A stretch of DNA of 64,000 nt from CAVTGO01 sp963734275. GTDB taxonomy: Bacteria; Actinomycetota; UBA4738; HRBIN12. Location of the stretch: NCBI GenBank assembly GCA_963734275.1, contig CAVTGO010000008.1, forward strand, positions 1 through 64,000. Reading direction: 5' to 3'. Shown one piece after another: positions 53,107 to 64,000 of this stretch (the stretch's first letter is position 1; each line of letters begins with the position of its first letter). A program made the position numbers and the translations under genes. Under the pieces are notes generated by a model. The model ran no database searches, was not told the DNA's origin, and saw nothing but the letters and a program-made list of their open reading frames with translations.

Positions 53107-54220
53107 CTACGCCGCCCCGGCCTCGGCGCGACGGCGGAGCTCGGCCTCGATCAGCTCGTCGATGTCGCCGTCGAGCACCCGGTCGACGTCGCCGATCTCC
53201 ATGCCGGTGCGGTGGTCCTTCACCATGCGGTAGGGCGCGAGGACGTACGAGCGGATCTGCGAGCCGAAGTCGATGCCCTTCCGCTCCCCGCGCAGGCTGT
53301 CGATCTTCTCCTGTTGCTCCTCGCGCATCCGCTCGGCAAGACGCGACTTCAAGATCCGCATCGCGACCGCGCGGTTCTGCAGCTGCGATCGCTCGTTCTG
53401 GCACGCGGCCGACAGGCCCGTGGGCAGGTGCGTGATCCGAACGGCCGAGTCCGTCGTGTTCACCGACTGCCCGCCGGGACCGCTGGAGCGGTAGACGTCG
53501 ATCCGCAGGTCCTTCGGGTCGATCTCGAACTCCTCCTCCGCGGTCTCCTCGAGCAGCGGGATGACATCGAGGTTGGCGAACGAGGTATGCCGACGCTTCT
53601 GCGCGTCGAACGGCGAGATCCGCACGAGGCGGTGGACGCCGCGCTCGGTCGAGAGCAGGCCGTAGGCGTTCGGGCCGTGGACGACGAACGTTGCGCTCTT
53701 GATGCCCGCCTCGTCGCCGTACTGGGTCTCATCGACCTCGACGTCGAATCCCAGACGCTCGGCCCAGCGCAAGTACATCCGCATCAGCATCTCCGCCCAG
53801 TCCTGCGATTCGGTGCCTCCCGCCCCGGCGTGGAGCGTCGCCACCGCGTCGTTCGCGTCGTACTGGCCGCCGAGGAGCGAGGCGAGCTCGAGCCGCTCGA
53901 CGTCGCGCTCGAGTTCGGCCATCGTCCGGGCGAGGTCGGCCGCCATCTCCTTGTCGGACTCGTCGGCCAGGAGCTCGGCCATCGCTCGAGCATCGGCGAG
54001 GCGCCGCTCGAGCTCGTCGTGGCGGTCGACCTCGGCGCGGAGCCGCGCGAGGCGGGTGGTTAGCTGCTTGGCGCGGTCGGCGTCGTTCCACAGGGTCGGG
54101 TCGGCGACCTGATGCTCCAGATCGGCGAGCTGCGCGCGTTTGCCCTCGACGTCAAAGGAACTCCTTCGCGGCGGCGATGCGCTTCGCGAGGAGGTCGAGG
54201 CGTTCGGCGTGGTCGCTCAC
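53107..54220 (-). CDS. prfB: Peptide chain release factor 2, programmed +1 frameshift
   Basis: Recognises UGA and UAA stops. GTG 54220 reads VSDHAERLDLLAKRIAAAKE, then TTC CTT followed by an in-frame TGA (54152-54154). Reading CTT, slipping one base and continuing GAC GTC GAG gives DVEGKRAQLADLEHQVADPT and the main frame. The main body has HAGAGGTESQDWAEM, the stop-recognition block RISPFDAQKRRHTSFA (SPF) and the catalytic RSSGPGGQSVNTTDSAVRI (GGQ). AAGGAG lies three bases before CTT, the internal Shine-Dalgarno that promotes the slip. Length near 370 residues is normal. Leaderless box TACGAT lies at 54229. Confidence 0.93.
54152..54157 (-). promoter_or_regulatory. Programmed +1 ribosomal frameshift site in prfB
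   Basis: CTT TGA C with AAGGAG three bases upstream. The in-frame UGA is read by RF2 itself, so low RF2 favours the shift. Same design as in most bacterial prfB genes. Confidence 0.9.
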
Positions 54221-54228
54221 GGGACCCC

Positions 54229-54234
54229 ATCGTA
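54229..54234 (-). promoter_or_regulatory. Minus-10 box TACGAT for prfB
   Basis: Eight bases before GTG 54220; faces the kinase promoter at 54255. Confidence 0.5.
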
Positions 54235-54254
54235 CCCGGCGGCCGGGCCGCCGC

Positions 54255-54260
54255 TATCCT
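54255..54260 (+). promoter_or_regulatory. Minus-10 box TATCCT for the soluble Ser/Thr kinase
   Basis: Six bases before ATG 54267; no ribosome-binding site. Confidence 0.55.
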
Positions 54261-54266
54261 CACGCC

Positions 54267-55094
54267 ATGGCGGACCTGGGGCCCGGCGACCGGTTCGGGC
54301 CGTTCCGGCTGGAGGAGCAGCTCGGCGAGGGCGGCATGGGCGTCGTGTTCCGCGCGGTCCGCGAACCCGAGGGCGACGAGATCGCGCTCAAGGTCCTTCG
54401 ACCCGAGCTCGCCGGGGACGACACCTTCCGACGCCGGTTCGTCCACGAGGCGCGGGCCGCCGGCACCGTCCGCAACAACCACCTCGTCCCGATCCTGGAC
54501 GCCGGCGAGGCGGACGGGCGGCCGTACCTGGCCGTGGCCTTCGTCCGCGGCAGCACCCTCGAGGATCACCTCGGGCGCGGCCCACTCTCGATCCGCGATG
54601 TGGTGCACGTGATCGGCCACGTCGCCGATGGGCTCGACGCTCTGCACGCCGCCGAGATCGTGCACCGTGACGTGAAGCCCTCGAACGTCATGATCGACAC
54701 CGAGGGCGCGGCGAGCCTCACCGACTTCGGCCTCGCCAAGGGCCGCGCCTACACGGTGCTCACGAAGCCCGGCATGGTGATGGGCACGCTCGACTACCTG
54801 GCCCCCGAGATGCTCCGCGGGCAGGAGGCCACGCCGGCTTCGGACCTGTACGCGCTCGGGTGCCTCGCCTACGAGTGCGTAGCCGGGCACGCGCCGTTCG
54901 CCGACCGGACGATGTTCGACCTCGCCACCGCACACCTGAACGACGCCCCGCGCGACCCCGCCGAAGGCAGGTCAGACGTCGCGCCGGGCCTGTCGTGGGC
55001 GATCCTGCAATCTCTCGCGAAGGAGCCCTCGGAGCGCCCGCCGACCGCGACGGCCTTCTCCACGATGGTGCGCGCGGGCGCCGAGCAGCGATAG
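54267..55094 (+). CDS. Soluble Ser/Thr protein kinase
   Basis: 275 residues, kinase domain only, with no membrane helix or sensor. Gly-rich loop QLGEGGMGVVFRAV, catalytic Lys in IALKVLRPEL, catalytic loop EIVHRDVKPSNVMI, SLTDFGLAKGRAY (DFG), activation segment GTLDYLAPEMLRGQ and late subdomains ASDLYALGCLAYECVAG. Substrates are unknown. It is divergent from prfB and convergent with the cyclase/ATPase gene. Confidence 0.9.
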   Translation: MADLGPGDRFGPFRLEEQLGEGGMGVVFRAVREPEGDEIALKVLRPELAGDDTFRRRFVHEARAAGTVRNNHLVPILDAGEADGRPYLAVAFVRGSTLEDHLGRGPLSIRDVVHVIGHVADGLDALHAAEIVHRDVKPSNVMIDTEGAASLTDFGLAKGRAYTVLTKPGMVMGTLDYLAPEMLRGQEATPASDLYALGCLAYECVAGHAPFADRTMFDLATAHLNDAPRDPAEGRSDVAPGLSWAILQSLAKEPSERPPTATAFSTMVRAGAEQR

Positions 55095-55110
55095 CCCGAC
55101 CCGCTCGGCC

Positions 55111-57174
55111 CTACTGCGGGGGGATGGGCATCTCGCCGGTCGCGCGCGTCGCCAGCCAGGCGAGCCGCCCGTCGATCCGCCGGATCGCGTCTTCCCCCCC
55201 GAGGCGTTCGGCGACCTTGCGGGCGCGTGTCCAGAGCTGCGCCGCGCGACTCGGCGACTCGACCTCCACGGCGTGCTGGGCGGCGCGCTCCAGGTACTCG
55301 AGCGCCTTGGCCCGCTCGTCGCTCCGGTAGTAGTAGAACGCGAGCTGCTCGAGCCGCTCCCCCACCCCGTCGCCGAGGTGCTCGACCATCGCATCGCCGA
55401 CGCGCGCGTACAGATCGCGCAGCGACGTGGGCGTGAGGGTCGACAGCGCGGCCTCCTGCAACAGCCCGTGGCGGAACGTGCACTCGAGCTCGGGGAACCG
55501 CCGAAGCTCGCGGACGACATCGGCGCGCAGCAGCGCGCCGATGTCGCGCTCCGCCTCCTGGCTCCCGGCGACCGCGGCGGCCACGGACACGGGGAACTCG
55601 CGGCCGACCACCGCGGCGATCTGCGCGAGGCGCCGAGCACCCGGGTCGAGCCGGTCGATCCGCGCGACGAGCAGCGCCTCGAGCGCCGGCGGAAGCTCGG
55701 CCGCCGCCCCCGGCGTGATCGTCCAGGTCCGGTGCCGGTCCCCACCCGCCTCGAGGAGCGCGCGCAGCAGCTCCTCCACGTACAAGGGGTTCCCCTCGGC
55801 CTTCGTCACGAGCTCGTCCTTCACGGTCTGCTCCACGAGCCCGGGGGGAACGAGCGCGTCGATCAGGCGGTGCCCCGCCTCCGGCGTGAGCGGCGGCAGC
55901 GGGACCTCGACCACGCGATGCGCGAACTCGGTCTGCGCGGTCAACCGGAACGCCCAGCCCTCGGAGCCGGGATCGGGCCGCAGGGCGACGGTGAGCATCA
56001 CGGCGGCCCGGTCCGTCAGACCGAGCAGGCGCTGCGCGAGCTCCCTCGTCGTTCGATCGGCCCAGTGCAGATCGTCGACCGCGAGCACGAGCGGCCGCCT
56101 CGACGCCAGCGCCTCGGCCCACGTGACGAACGCCTCCTGCATCCGTCCCGCGAGCTCGTCGGCTGACAACGCCAGCAGGTCGCGCTCGACGTCGGGCTCC
56201 AGCCGGATCGAGAGCAGGAGCCCGAGGTGGGGTACCACCTCATCCTGCGCAGCACCGAGCAGCGTCCCCGCCCGCGCGCGGAGCTTGGTGCGGACCGCGA
56301 GCTCGGCCTCCCCCTCCTCGAGTCCCAGCCACGTCCGCAACATCTCGACGAACGGCCCGTACGGCGATCCGGCCCCGTAGGACACACACCGGCCCTCGAG
56401 CCACGTCGCATCTTCACCGGTGCGGGCGCGGAGTTCGGCGAGCATCCGCGTCTTGCCGAGCCCGGCTTCGCCGACGAGCACGAGCGCCTGGCCGCGCCCC
56501 GAGCGAAGGTCCGCGACCGCCGTGTCCAGCCGTTGCAGCTCCCCTTCCCGGCCGACGATCGGTGTCCGCGACGGCGGCTCGGAGATCGGACGCGGGCCGA
56601 CGAGACGCGAGGCCGTGACCGCCCCGGTGCGACCCTTCACGGCAACCTCCCCGAGCGGCTCGAGCACGAAGCGCTCGGCGAGGCGAGAGGCGCTCCCCTG
56701 GCCGATCGCGATCGTCCCGGGCTCGGCGGCGCTCTGCAGGCGTGCGGCGACGTTCGTCGTGTCGCCGAGCGCGACGGTCTGGGCATCCTCGCCGCCCACC
56801 ATGCCGACGGCGGCGGGCCCGCTGTTCAGCCCGACCCGCACGTTGAAGCCCTCGATCCCCCAGGCCGACTCGACCTCGGCGGCGTACTGCGTGGCCACGC
56901 CGATGATGCGGAGCGCCGCCCGCGCCGCCCGCTCCGGATCGTCCTCGTGGGCGGCCGGCACGCCGAAGTACGCGCAGATGCCGTCTCCCATGAACGCCTG
57001 GACCACGCCCCCGAACTCCTCGACGGCGCGGCTCATCCGGGTGACGCACTCGCCCACGAGGGCCTTCACCTCGTCGGGACCGAGGCGCTCGCCCAGGCCG
57101 GTCGAGCCGACGATGTCGGCGAACAGCGCCGTGATCGGGCGCATCTCGTCGCCGTACCCGCGACCCTCGCTCAC
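55111..57174 (-). CDS. Class III nucleotide cyclase fused to AAA-type ATPase and helical repeats
   Basis: 687 residues. Cyclase domain at residues 10-180: ITALFADIVGSTGLGERL and VQAFMGDGICAYFGVPAAHE (metal Asp residues), TVALGDTTNVAARLQSAAEP (Asn/Arg transition-state pair). A STAND/AAA-like ATPase follows: ALVLVGEAGLGKTRMLAELR (Walker A) and RPLVLAVDDLHWADRTTREL (Walker B). The C-terminal third is helical and TPR-like (ALEYLERAAQHAVEVESPSR). Proteins of this layout are common in actinobacteria and their ligands are mostly unknown. GTG 57174 has AGGAGG upstream. The nucleotide product is not established. Confidence 0.88.
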   Translation of the reverse strand: MSEGRGYGDEMRPITALFADIVGSTGLGERLGPDEVKALVGECVTRMSRAVEEFGGVVQAFMGDGICAYFGVPAAHEDDPERAARAALRIIGVATQYAAEVESAWGIEGFNVRVGLNSGPAAVGMVGGEDAQTVALGDTTNVAARLQSAAEPGTIAIGQGSASRLAERFVLEPLGEVAVKGRTGAVTASRLVGPRPISEPPSRTPIVGREGELQRLDTAVADLRSGRGQALVLVGEAGLGKTRMLAELRARTGEDATWLEGRCVSYGAGSPYGPFVEMLRTWLGLEEGEAELAVRTKLRARAGTLLGAAQDEVVPHLGLLLSIRLEPDVERDLLALSADELAGRMQEAFVTWAEALASRRPLVLAVDDLHWADRTTRELAQRLLGLTDRAAVMLTVALRPDPGSEGWAFRLTAQTEFAHRVVEVPLPPLTPEAGHRLIDALVPPGLVEQTVKDELVTKAEGNPLYVEELLRALLEAGGDRHRTWTITPGAAAELPPALEALLVARIDRLDPGARRLAQIAAVVGREFPVSVAAAVAGSQEAERDIGALLRADVVRELRRFPELECTFRHGLLQEAALSTLTPTSLRDLYARVGDAMVEHLGDGVGERLEQLAFYYYRSDERAKALEYLERAAQHAVEVESPSRAAQLWTRARKVAERLGGEDAIRRIDGRLAWLATRATGEMPIPPQ

Positions 57175-57321
57175 GCACGAACCTCCTGGCAGCCGAGCCT
57201 AGCCGACCCCGCGAGCCACCGGTGACCGATGTCACACCGCGCCGGTGCCCGGCGGCACCGCCGTCTCGCGGCCCCCTCCCTAGGCTGCAGACATCGAACC
57301 ACCGAGCGGAAGGAGAGAGCG

Positions 57322-57552
57322 ATGAGCACCAGGACCGCGAGCCTCCCGATCGAGCGGGGATACCTGCTGAAGGCCTGGTTCGTCGTGGCGGGGATCGTGC
57401 TCGCCGCCACCGTGGCCATCGTGATCGCCCTGAGCGCGGGATCCACTCCTGCCGGCGGCACGGGCCCCGAGCCCGTGTCCGACTTCGGACCCTCGAACGG
57501 CACCCACCAGCCGATCCTGGTCAACGGAACCGTTTGCGGACAGTGCCGGTGA
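57322..57552 (+). CDS. Small membrane protein ending in CxxC
   Basis: 76 residues with GGAAGGAGAG before ATG 57322. Cytoplasmic start MSTRTASLPIERGYLLK, one helix (AWFVVAGIVLAATVAIVIAL), then an extracellular Gly/Pro-rich tail finishing ILVNGTVCGQCR, a C-terminal CGQC pair that could bind metal or form a disulfide. Not recognised. A good terminator follows. Confidence 0.7.
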   Translation: MSTRTASLPIERGYLLKAWFVVAGIVLAATVAIVIALSAGSTPAGGTGPEPVSDFGPSNGTHQPILVNGTVCGQCR

Positions 57553-57576
57553 GGTAACCCCCCTCTCCGCACTCCG

Positions 57577-57605
57577 GGAGCCGGCCCGAACGGGCCGGCT
57601 CCTTT
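57577..57605 (+). terminator. Rho-independent terminator
   Basis: Stem GGAGCCGGCCC / GGGCCGGCTCC with loop GAAC, then TTTC, 25 bases after the stop at 57552 and before the end of secA. Confidence 0.75.
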
Positions 57606-57634
57606 CACGTTCCCTCGTCGCTGCTCCCGGCGGG

Positions 57635-60306
<2,672 letters not shown>

Positions 60307-60377
60307 ATCTGAGGCCTTTCGCGTGCCTGGGGTCCGACCTCCAATGGTACCGGAGGCCCCGCGGAGCCCCGGGAGCC

Positions 60378-61544
60378 TCAGGCGCGCCGGGGGTTCGGCG
60401 CGACGGCCTCGCGCACGCGGAGGACCGAGACCATGACGAGCAGCACGACGCCGGCCACACCGAGACCCAGCACGCGGAAGCCCGCCCCCTCGAACACGAA
60501 CGCCCCCGTCAGGCCCGCGAAAGCCGACGAGAGGCTGACCAGCAGATCCGTGAAGCCCAGAGCGCCGGCGCGCTCGCCGGGCGCCGTCTGGTCGCTGATC
60601 ACCGCGGTGGCGCCGAGGAAGGTGGCGGACCAGCCGAGGCCGATCAGGAACAGCCCCACCGCGACGACGCCCGGCGCCGAGTCCGTCGCGGCGAGCAGCG
60701 CACCAACGATGCTCGCCGAACCCCCGGCGACGAGGCCGGGTCGGCGCCCGAAGCGGTCGAGCGCGGCTCCGATGAACGGGGAGAACGCCCACATCCCCAG
60801 GATGTGGAGGCTGATGACGGTGGATACGGCCGTGGAGCTCGCGTCGTGCTCGTGCAGCGCTACCGGGGTCACGCTCATGACGGCGACCATCGCCATCTGT
60901 CCCACCGCGGCGGCGATCACGGCCATGCGCACCGCGGGGATACTCAGCAGCTCGCGCGGCCGCCGAGCGTGGCCGTCGGCCGGCGCGATCACGTCGGTCT
61001 GGACCGCGAGGTCCCTCGGATCGGGCCGCAGTGCCAGGGCGCACGCGAATGCCGATAACGCCCCGATGGGGACGACGATCCAGGGGAAGACCTGCGGGTC
61101 GCGTCCCCCGGCCTCGGCCACGTTCTCTAGGAACGCGATCAGGAACGGGCTGCCGACGGCCCCGACCGTGCCGGTGGCAAGGACGATCCCGAGGGCGCGA
61201 CCTCGATGCTCGGGCGCATACATGTCGGCCACCGCGCCGCGCGCCAGGTTGGCGCCGCCGAACCCGAGCCCGAACACCACGGCGAACACCAGCAGGAGCG
61301 GGAACGACCCGAGCGAGACGGCCAGGGCACATCCACCGCCGGCCGTCGCGAGCAGCAGGTAGCCGCCGAGGAGCCCAGGCCGGCGGCCCCGCCGGTCCAT
61401 CCACCGGCCGAACGCGAGGGCGCCCCCCGCGGCGGCGAGGAAGTAACCGGCGTTCATGATCCCGACGGCGCCGTCGCGTCCGGTCATCTCGGCCGCGGCC
61501 ACACTGCCCAGGATCAGGAGCACCGGGAACGTCGTCTGCGCCAA
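60378..61544 (-). CDS. Major facilitator superfamily transporter
   Basis: About 388 residues from TTG 61544. Around 12 membrane helices (GIMNAGYFLAAAGGALAFG, LLLATAGGGCALAVSLGSFP, LLVFAVVFGLGFGGANLARG), MFS loop GRWMDRRGRRPGLLGGY, a second loop LDRFGRRPGLVAGG and LALRPDPRDLAV between halves. The frame is open another 75 bases upstream and reads IRRNTILLAFAQG, which looks like the true first helix, but no ATG or GTG precedes it, so the start may be non-standard or hidden by overlap with the regulator gene. The substrate is unknown. Confidence 0.8.
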   Translation of the reverse strand: MAQTTFPVLLILGSVAAAEMTGRDGAVGIMNAGYFLAAAGGALAFGRWMDRRGRRPGLLGGYLLLATAGGGCALAVSLGSFPLLLVFAVVFGLGFGGANLARGAVADMYAPEHRGRALGIVLATGTVGAVGSPFLIAFLENVAEAGGRDPQVFPWIVVPIGALSAFACALALRPDPRDLAVQTDVIAPADGHARRPRELLSIPAVRMAVIAAAVGQMAMVAVMSVTPVALHEHDASSTAVSTVISLHILGMWAFSPFIGAALDRFGRRPGLVAGGSASIVGALLAATDSAPGVVAVGLFLIGLGWSATFLGATAVISDQTAPGERAGALGFTDLLVSLSSAFAGLTGAFVFEGAGFRVLGLGVAGVVLLVMVSVLRVREAVAPNPRRA

Positions 61545-61621
61545 GCCCTGCGCGAAGGCCAGCAGGATGGTGTTGCGCCGGATCAGCCGCGCGCGTCCCT
61601 CGACGATCGTGGCGGATCGAC

Positions 61622-62308
61622 TCAGCGGATCTCGATCATCTTCTCGCGCACCGCGTACACGACCGCCTCCATGCGCGAGTGCAGGTGGAGCTTCTCGAGG
61701 ATGTTGCGGATGTGGTTCTTCACGGTGTTCTCGGAGATGAACAGCTGCTTGGCGATGTCGCGGTTGTTCAGGCCCTGCGCCACGAGCCTGAGAACCTCCA
61801 TCTCGCGGTCCGTCAGCCGGGGCGCCGGCATCTGCGGTTTCTCCTCGGATGCCTTGCTGATCGCCGCGAACTCCGAGAGGAGCTTGCTCGCCATCGACGG
61901 GCTGATCCGCGACTGTCCGGCCCAGACCGAGCGGATCGCGTCGGCGACCTCCTCGATCGGGATCTCCTTCAGCAGGTACCCGGAGGCCCCCGCCTTGATC
62001 GCCTCGTAGAGGTCCCCCTCCTCGTCGCTGATCGTGAGCATGAGGATCTTCACGTGGGGCAGGAGGTCCTTGATCTCGCTGGCCGCCTCGATCCCCGACT
62101 TCTTCGGCATCCGGACATCCATCAAGATCACGTCGGGCATGAGCTCCTGCGAGCGCACCACGACCTCCTCGCCGTCCGAGGCCTCGCCGACGAGCTCCAA
62201 GTCCGGCTCTTGCTCCAGCACCATCTGCAGGCCTCGACGGAACAGGGCGTGGTCGTCGCAGACGAGCACGCGGAGCTTCTCCGGCTGCTGGGTCGTTTCC
62301 TCGCTCAC
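61622..62308 (-). CDS. NarL/LuxR-family response regulator
   Basis: 228 residues, GTG 62308. Receiver: RVLVCDDHALFRRGLQMVLE (acidic pair), VILMDVRMPKKSG (phospho-Asp) and GASGYLLKEIPIEEVADAI (Lys). The LuxR-type helix-turn-helix is PRLTDREMEVLRLVAQGLNN, RDIAKQLFISENTVKNHIRN. DegU/LiaR-like. No histidine kinase is adjacent, so the partner is elsewhere. It lies only 14 bases after the hpf stop and may be co-transcribed with hpf. Confidence 0.9.
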   Translation of the reverse strand: MSEETTQQPEKLRVLVCDDHALFRRGLQMVLEQEPDLELVGEASDGEEVVVRSQELMPDVILMDVRMPKKSGIEAASEIKDLLPHVKILMLTISDEEGDLYEAIKAGASGYLLKEIPIEEVADAIRSVWAGQSRISPSMASKLLSEFAAISKASEEKPQMPAPRLTDREMEVLRLVAQGLNNRDIAKQLFISENTVKNHIRNILEKLHLHSRMEAVVYAVREKMIEIR

Positions 62309-62322
62309 GGGTCCCCCGTTCG

Positions 62323-62826
<504 letters not shown>

Positions 62827-63095
62827 CCCGCCTCCGATCGTCGCTCCGGAGCTCCATCCTGGCGCCCCGGACCACCACCTCGCTCGCGCCTCGAGCGGAA
62901 GAAGGGGGCCCGTGTCCGGCTGACCTGGTCTTTGACCCCACACCCGCCTGCGGGGGTGATCGCCGCCCGCGAGCGGCTTCGCACCCTCTCCCGCCGAGGT
63001 CACCCTCTCCGGGGCAGGACTGACATCTAAACCGCGCCATGCTCACCGACCAAGGGTCGGCTTACGTGGGTCGCTTCGCCCGCGGCTGGCATCGA

Positions 63096-63854
63096 CTACC
63101 GAGGAGCGACTCCCCGGGCAACCACAGACCCGGACACGGGCCCGGCGTCGAGTATAGGACCGCGGCCAGGCCGGTTGAGCGCGCGGGCGGCCGTGAGGAG
63201 GGAGACCTCGGCGGCTCCGGCGGCGAGCAGGACCTCGGCGCACGCTGCGGCGGTCGACCCGGTGGTCAGGACGTCGTCGACGAGGAGCACCCGGCCCGCA
63301 GGGCGCCCGGCCGGAGCGAATACGCCCCGCATCGCCTCTCGTCTCGCCTGGGCGCCGCGCCGGGCTTGCGACCCCGCGTCCGTCGCGCGCCGGAGCAGGG
63401 AGGCCGTCGGCAGCCCGAGGCGCGGCGCCACCGCGAGCGCCAGGACCCGCGCCTGGTCGTACCCGCGTTCGGCCAGGCGGCGGCGAGAGAGCGGCACCCA
63501 CGTCACGACGTCCGTCCTGACGTCCGGCCCACCGGCCGCGTCAGCCCCCCACGCCTCCGACATCGCGGCGGCCAAGGCTTGGGCGACCGGCCGCCACCCC
63601 GCGAACTTCAACCGGTGGACGGAGCGACGGATCGGACCGTCGAACAGGAACGGCGCCCGCGAGCGGGTGATCGACGGCGGCGGACAGTCGCGGCACGACC
63701 CGACAGGAGGGGTGGCCGGCGCGCCGCACCGGTGGCACCACGGCGGCGCGAGCACGGACAGGAGCGCCCGGCAGCGATCGCAGAAGGGCCAGGGTCCCGC
63801 GCCGCACCCGGCGCAGCGCTTCGGGAACAGCGCCTCCACGAACGGGCCGAGCAC
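63096..63854 (-). CDS. comF: ComF-family phosphoribosyltransferase-like protein
   Basis: 252 residues, GTG 63854. N-terminal zinc-binding cysteines CAGCGAGPWPFCDRC and WCHRCGAPATPPVGSCRDCP, then RSRAPFLFDGPIRRSVHRLK, VTWVPLSRRRLAERGYDQAR and the PRTase motif RVLLVDDVLTTGSTAAACAE. Members are linked to DNA uptake, but the biochemical role is not settled. TAGCGT lies six bases before the GTG, again leaderless. It precedes hpf, the actinobacterial order. Confidence 0.9.
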   Translation of the reverse strand: MLGPFVEALFPKRCAGCGAGPWPFCDRCRALLSVLAPPWCHRCGAPATPPVGSCRDCPPPSITRSRAPFLFDGPIRRSVHRLKFAGWRPVAQALAAAMSEAWGADAAGGPDVRTDVVTWVPLSRRRLAERGYDQARVLALAVAPRLGLPTASLLRRATDAGSQARRGAQARREAMRGVFAPAGRPAGRVLLVDDVLTTGSTAAACAEVLLAAGAAEVSLLTAARALNRPGRGPILDAGPVSGSVVARGVAPR

Positions 63855-63860
63855 CGGCGC

Positions 63861-63866
63861 ACGCTA
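63861..63866 (-). promoter_or_regulatory. Minus-10 box TAGCGT for comF
   Basis: Six bases before GTG 63854; no ribosome-binding site between. Confidence 0.5.
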
Positions 63867-63885
63867 GCGCGCCCCACCGACATCC

Positions 63886-64000
63886 TCAGGGCAACGGGAC
63901 GTCCAGGGAACCGGTCGAGTCACGCCCCTGGCGCAGCTCGATGTGGAACATGCTCGCGTTGCGCATCACCGGGTAGGCCGTCACCTTGCCGCGTCCCGAG
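63886..64000 (-). CDS. 3' end of an unidentified gene (possibly lpqB by position)
   Basis: An open frame enters from the right edge and reads GRGKVTAYPVMRNASMFHIE then LRQGRDSTGSLDVPLP before TGA at 63886-63888. Only 38 residues are in the window and I do not recognise the family from them. In actinobacteria the gene at this place, before comF, is often lpqB after mtrAB, but the sequence alone does not show this. Confidence 0.4.
   Translation of the reverse strand, partial: SGRGKVTAYPVMRNASMFHIELRQGRDSTGSLDVPLP

Overview
The window appears to join three unrelated pieces of DNA. Positions 1 to about 1300 look like a planctomycete: the end of a DUF1553 protein, then a c-type cytochrome/WD40 protein. 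Positions about 1300 to 17690 look like a rhizobial alphaproteobacterium of the Mesorhizobium/Phyllobacteriaceae type. Positions about 17690 to 64000 look like a high-GC actinobacterium outside the best-known genera; the exact class cannot be fixed from sequence reading alone. At both joins a gene on one side is cut within its coding sequence and meets an unrelated cut gene in the opposite direction. No integrase, insertion sequence, att repeat or tRNA is visible there. A chimeric metagenome or long-read assembly explains this better than lateral transfer. The two left pieces carry many single-base indels in nearly every gene, while the right piece is almost free of them.

Left alphaproteobacterial block: a truncated AI-2E-type transporter; a DUF883/YqjE-like envelope-stress pair; small membrane and PRC-barrel proteins; a formylglycine-type sulfatase; a ring-cleaving dioxygenase plus carboxylesterase pair resembling MhqO/MhqD; two small GNAT proteins; a hybrid histidine kinase with an OmpR-type regulator and a second, divergent regulator; a CHASE2 adenylate cyclase overlapping a LacI-type regulator that is cut by the second join.

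Actinobacterial block: a truncated Ser/Thr kinase; a DUF2207 protein; two group II PLP decarboxylases flanking adenosine deaminase and an Fpg/Nei glycosylase; DUF2277 divergent from polyphosphate kinase 2; a UvrD-type helicase; a MoxR/DUF58/transglutaminase operon; two coupled phytoene-desaturase-like oxidoreductases divergent from a GcvT-like protein; an alkaline-phosphatase-type enzyme; an aminotransferase followed by a two-subunit aconitase X; a YCII protein coupled to an ECF42-like sigma factor. Then come the conserved core: ssrA (tmRNA), smpB, ftsX, ftsE and prfB with a programmed frameshift, later secA, a response regulator, hpf and comF. The prfB-ftsE-ftsX-smpB-ssrA and secA-hpf-comF orders are typical of Actinomycetota.

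The most notable signals in the right block are: (i) a repeated promoter design in which a TAnnnT hexamer lies 6 to 10 bases before the ATG or GTG of at least fifteen genes, implying widespread leaderless transcription; (ii) a ribosome hibernation factor whose usual C-terminal domain is replaced by a Glu-Thr repeat encoded by a hexanucleotide array; (iii) a 12-bp tandem repeat in the divergent control region before the GcvT-like gene; and (iv) the aconitase X cluster. No clearly new defence or mobile system was found.
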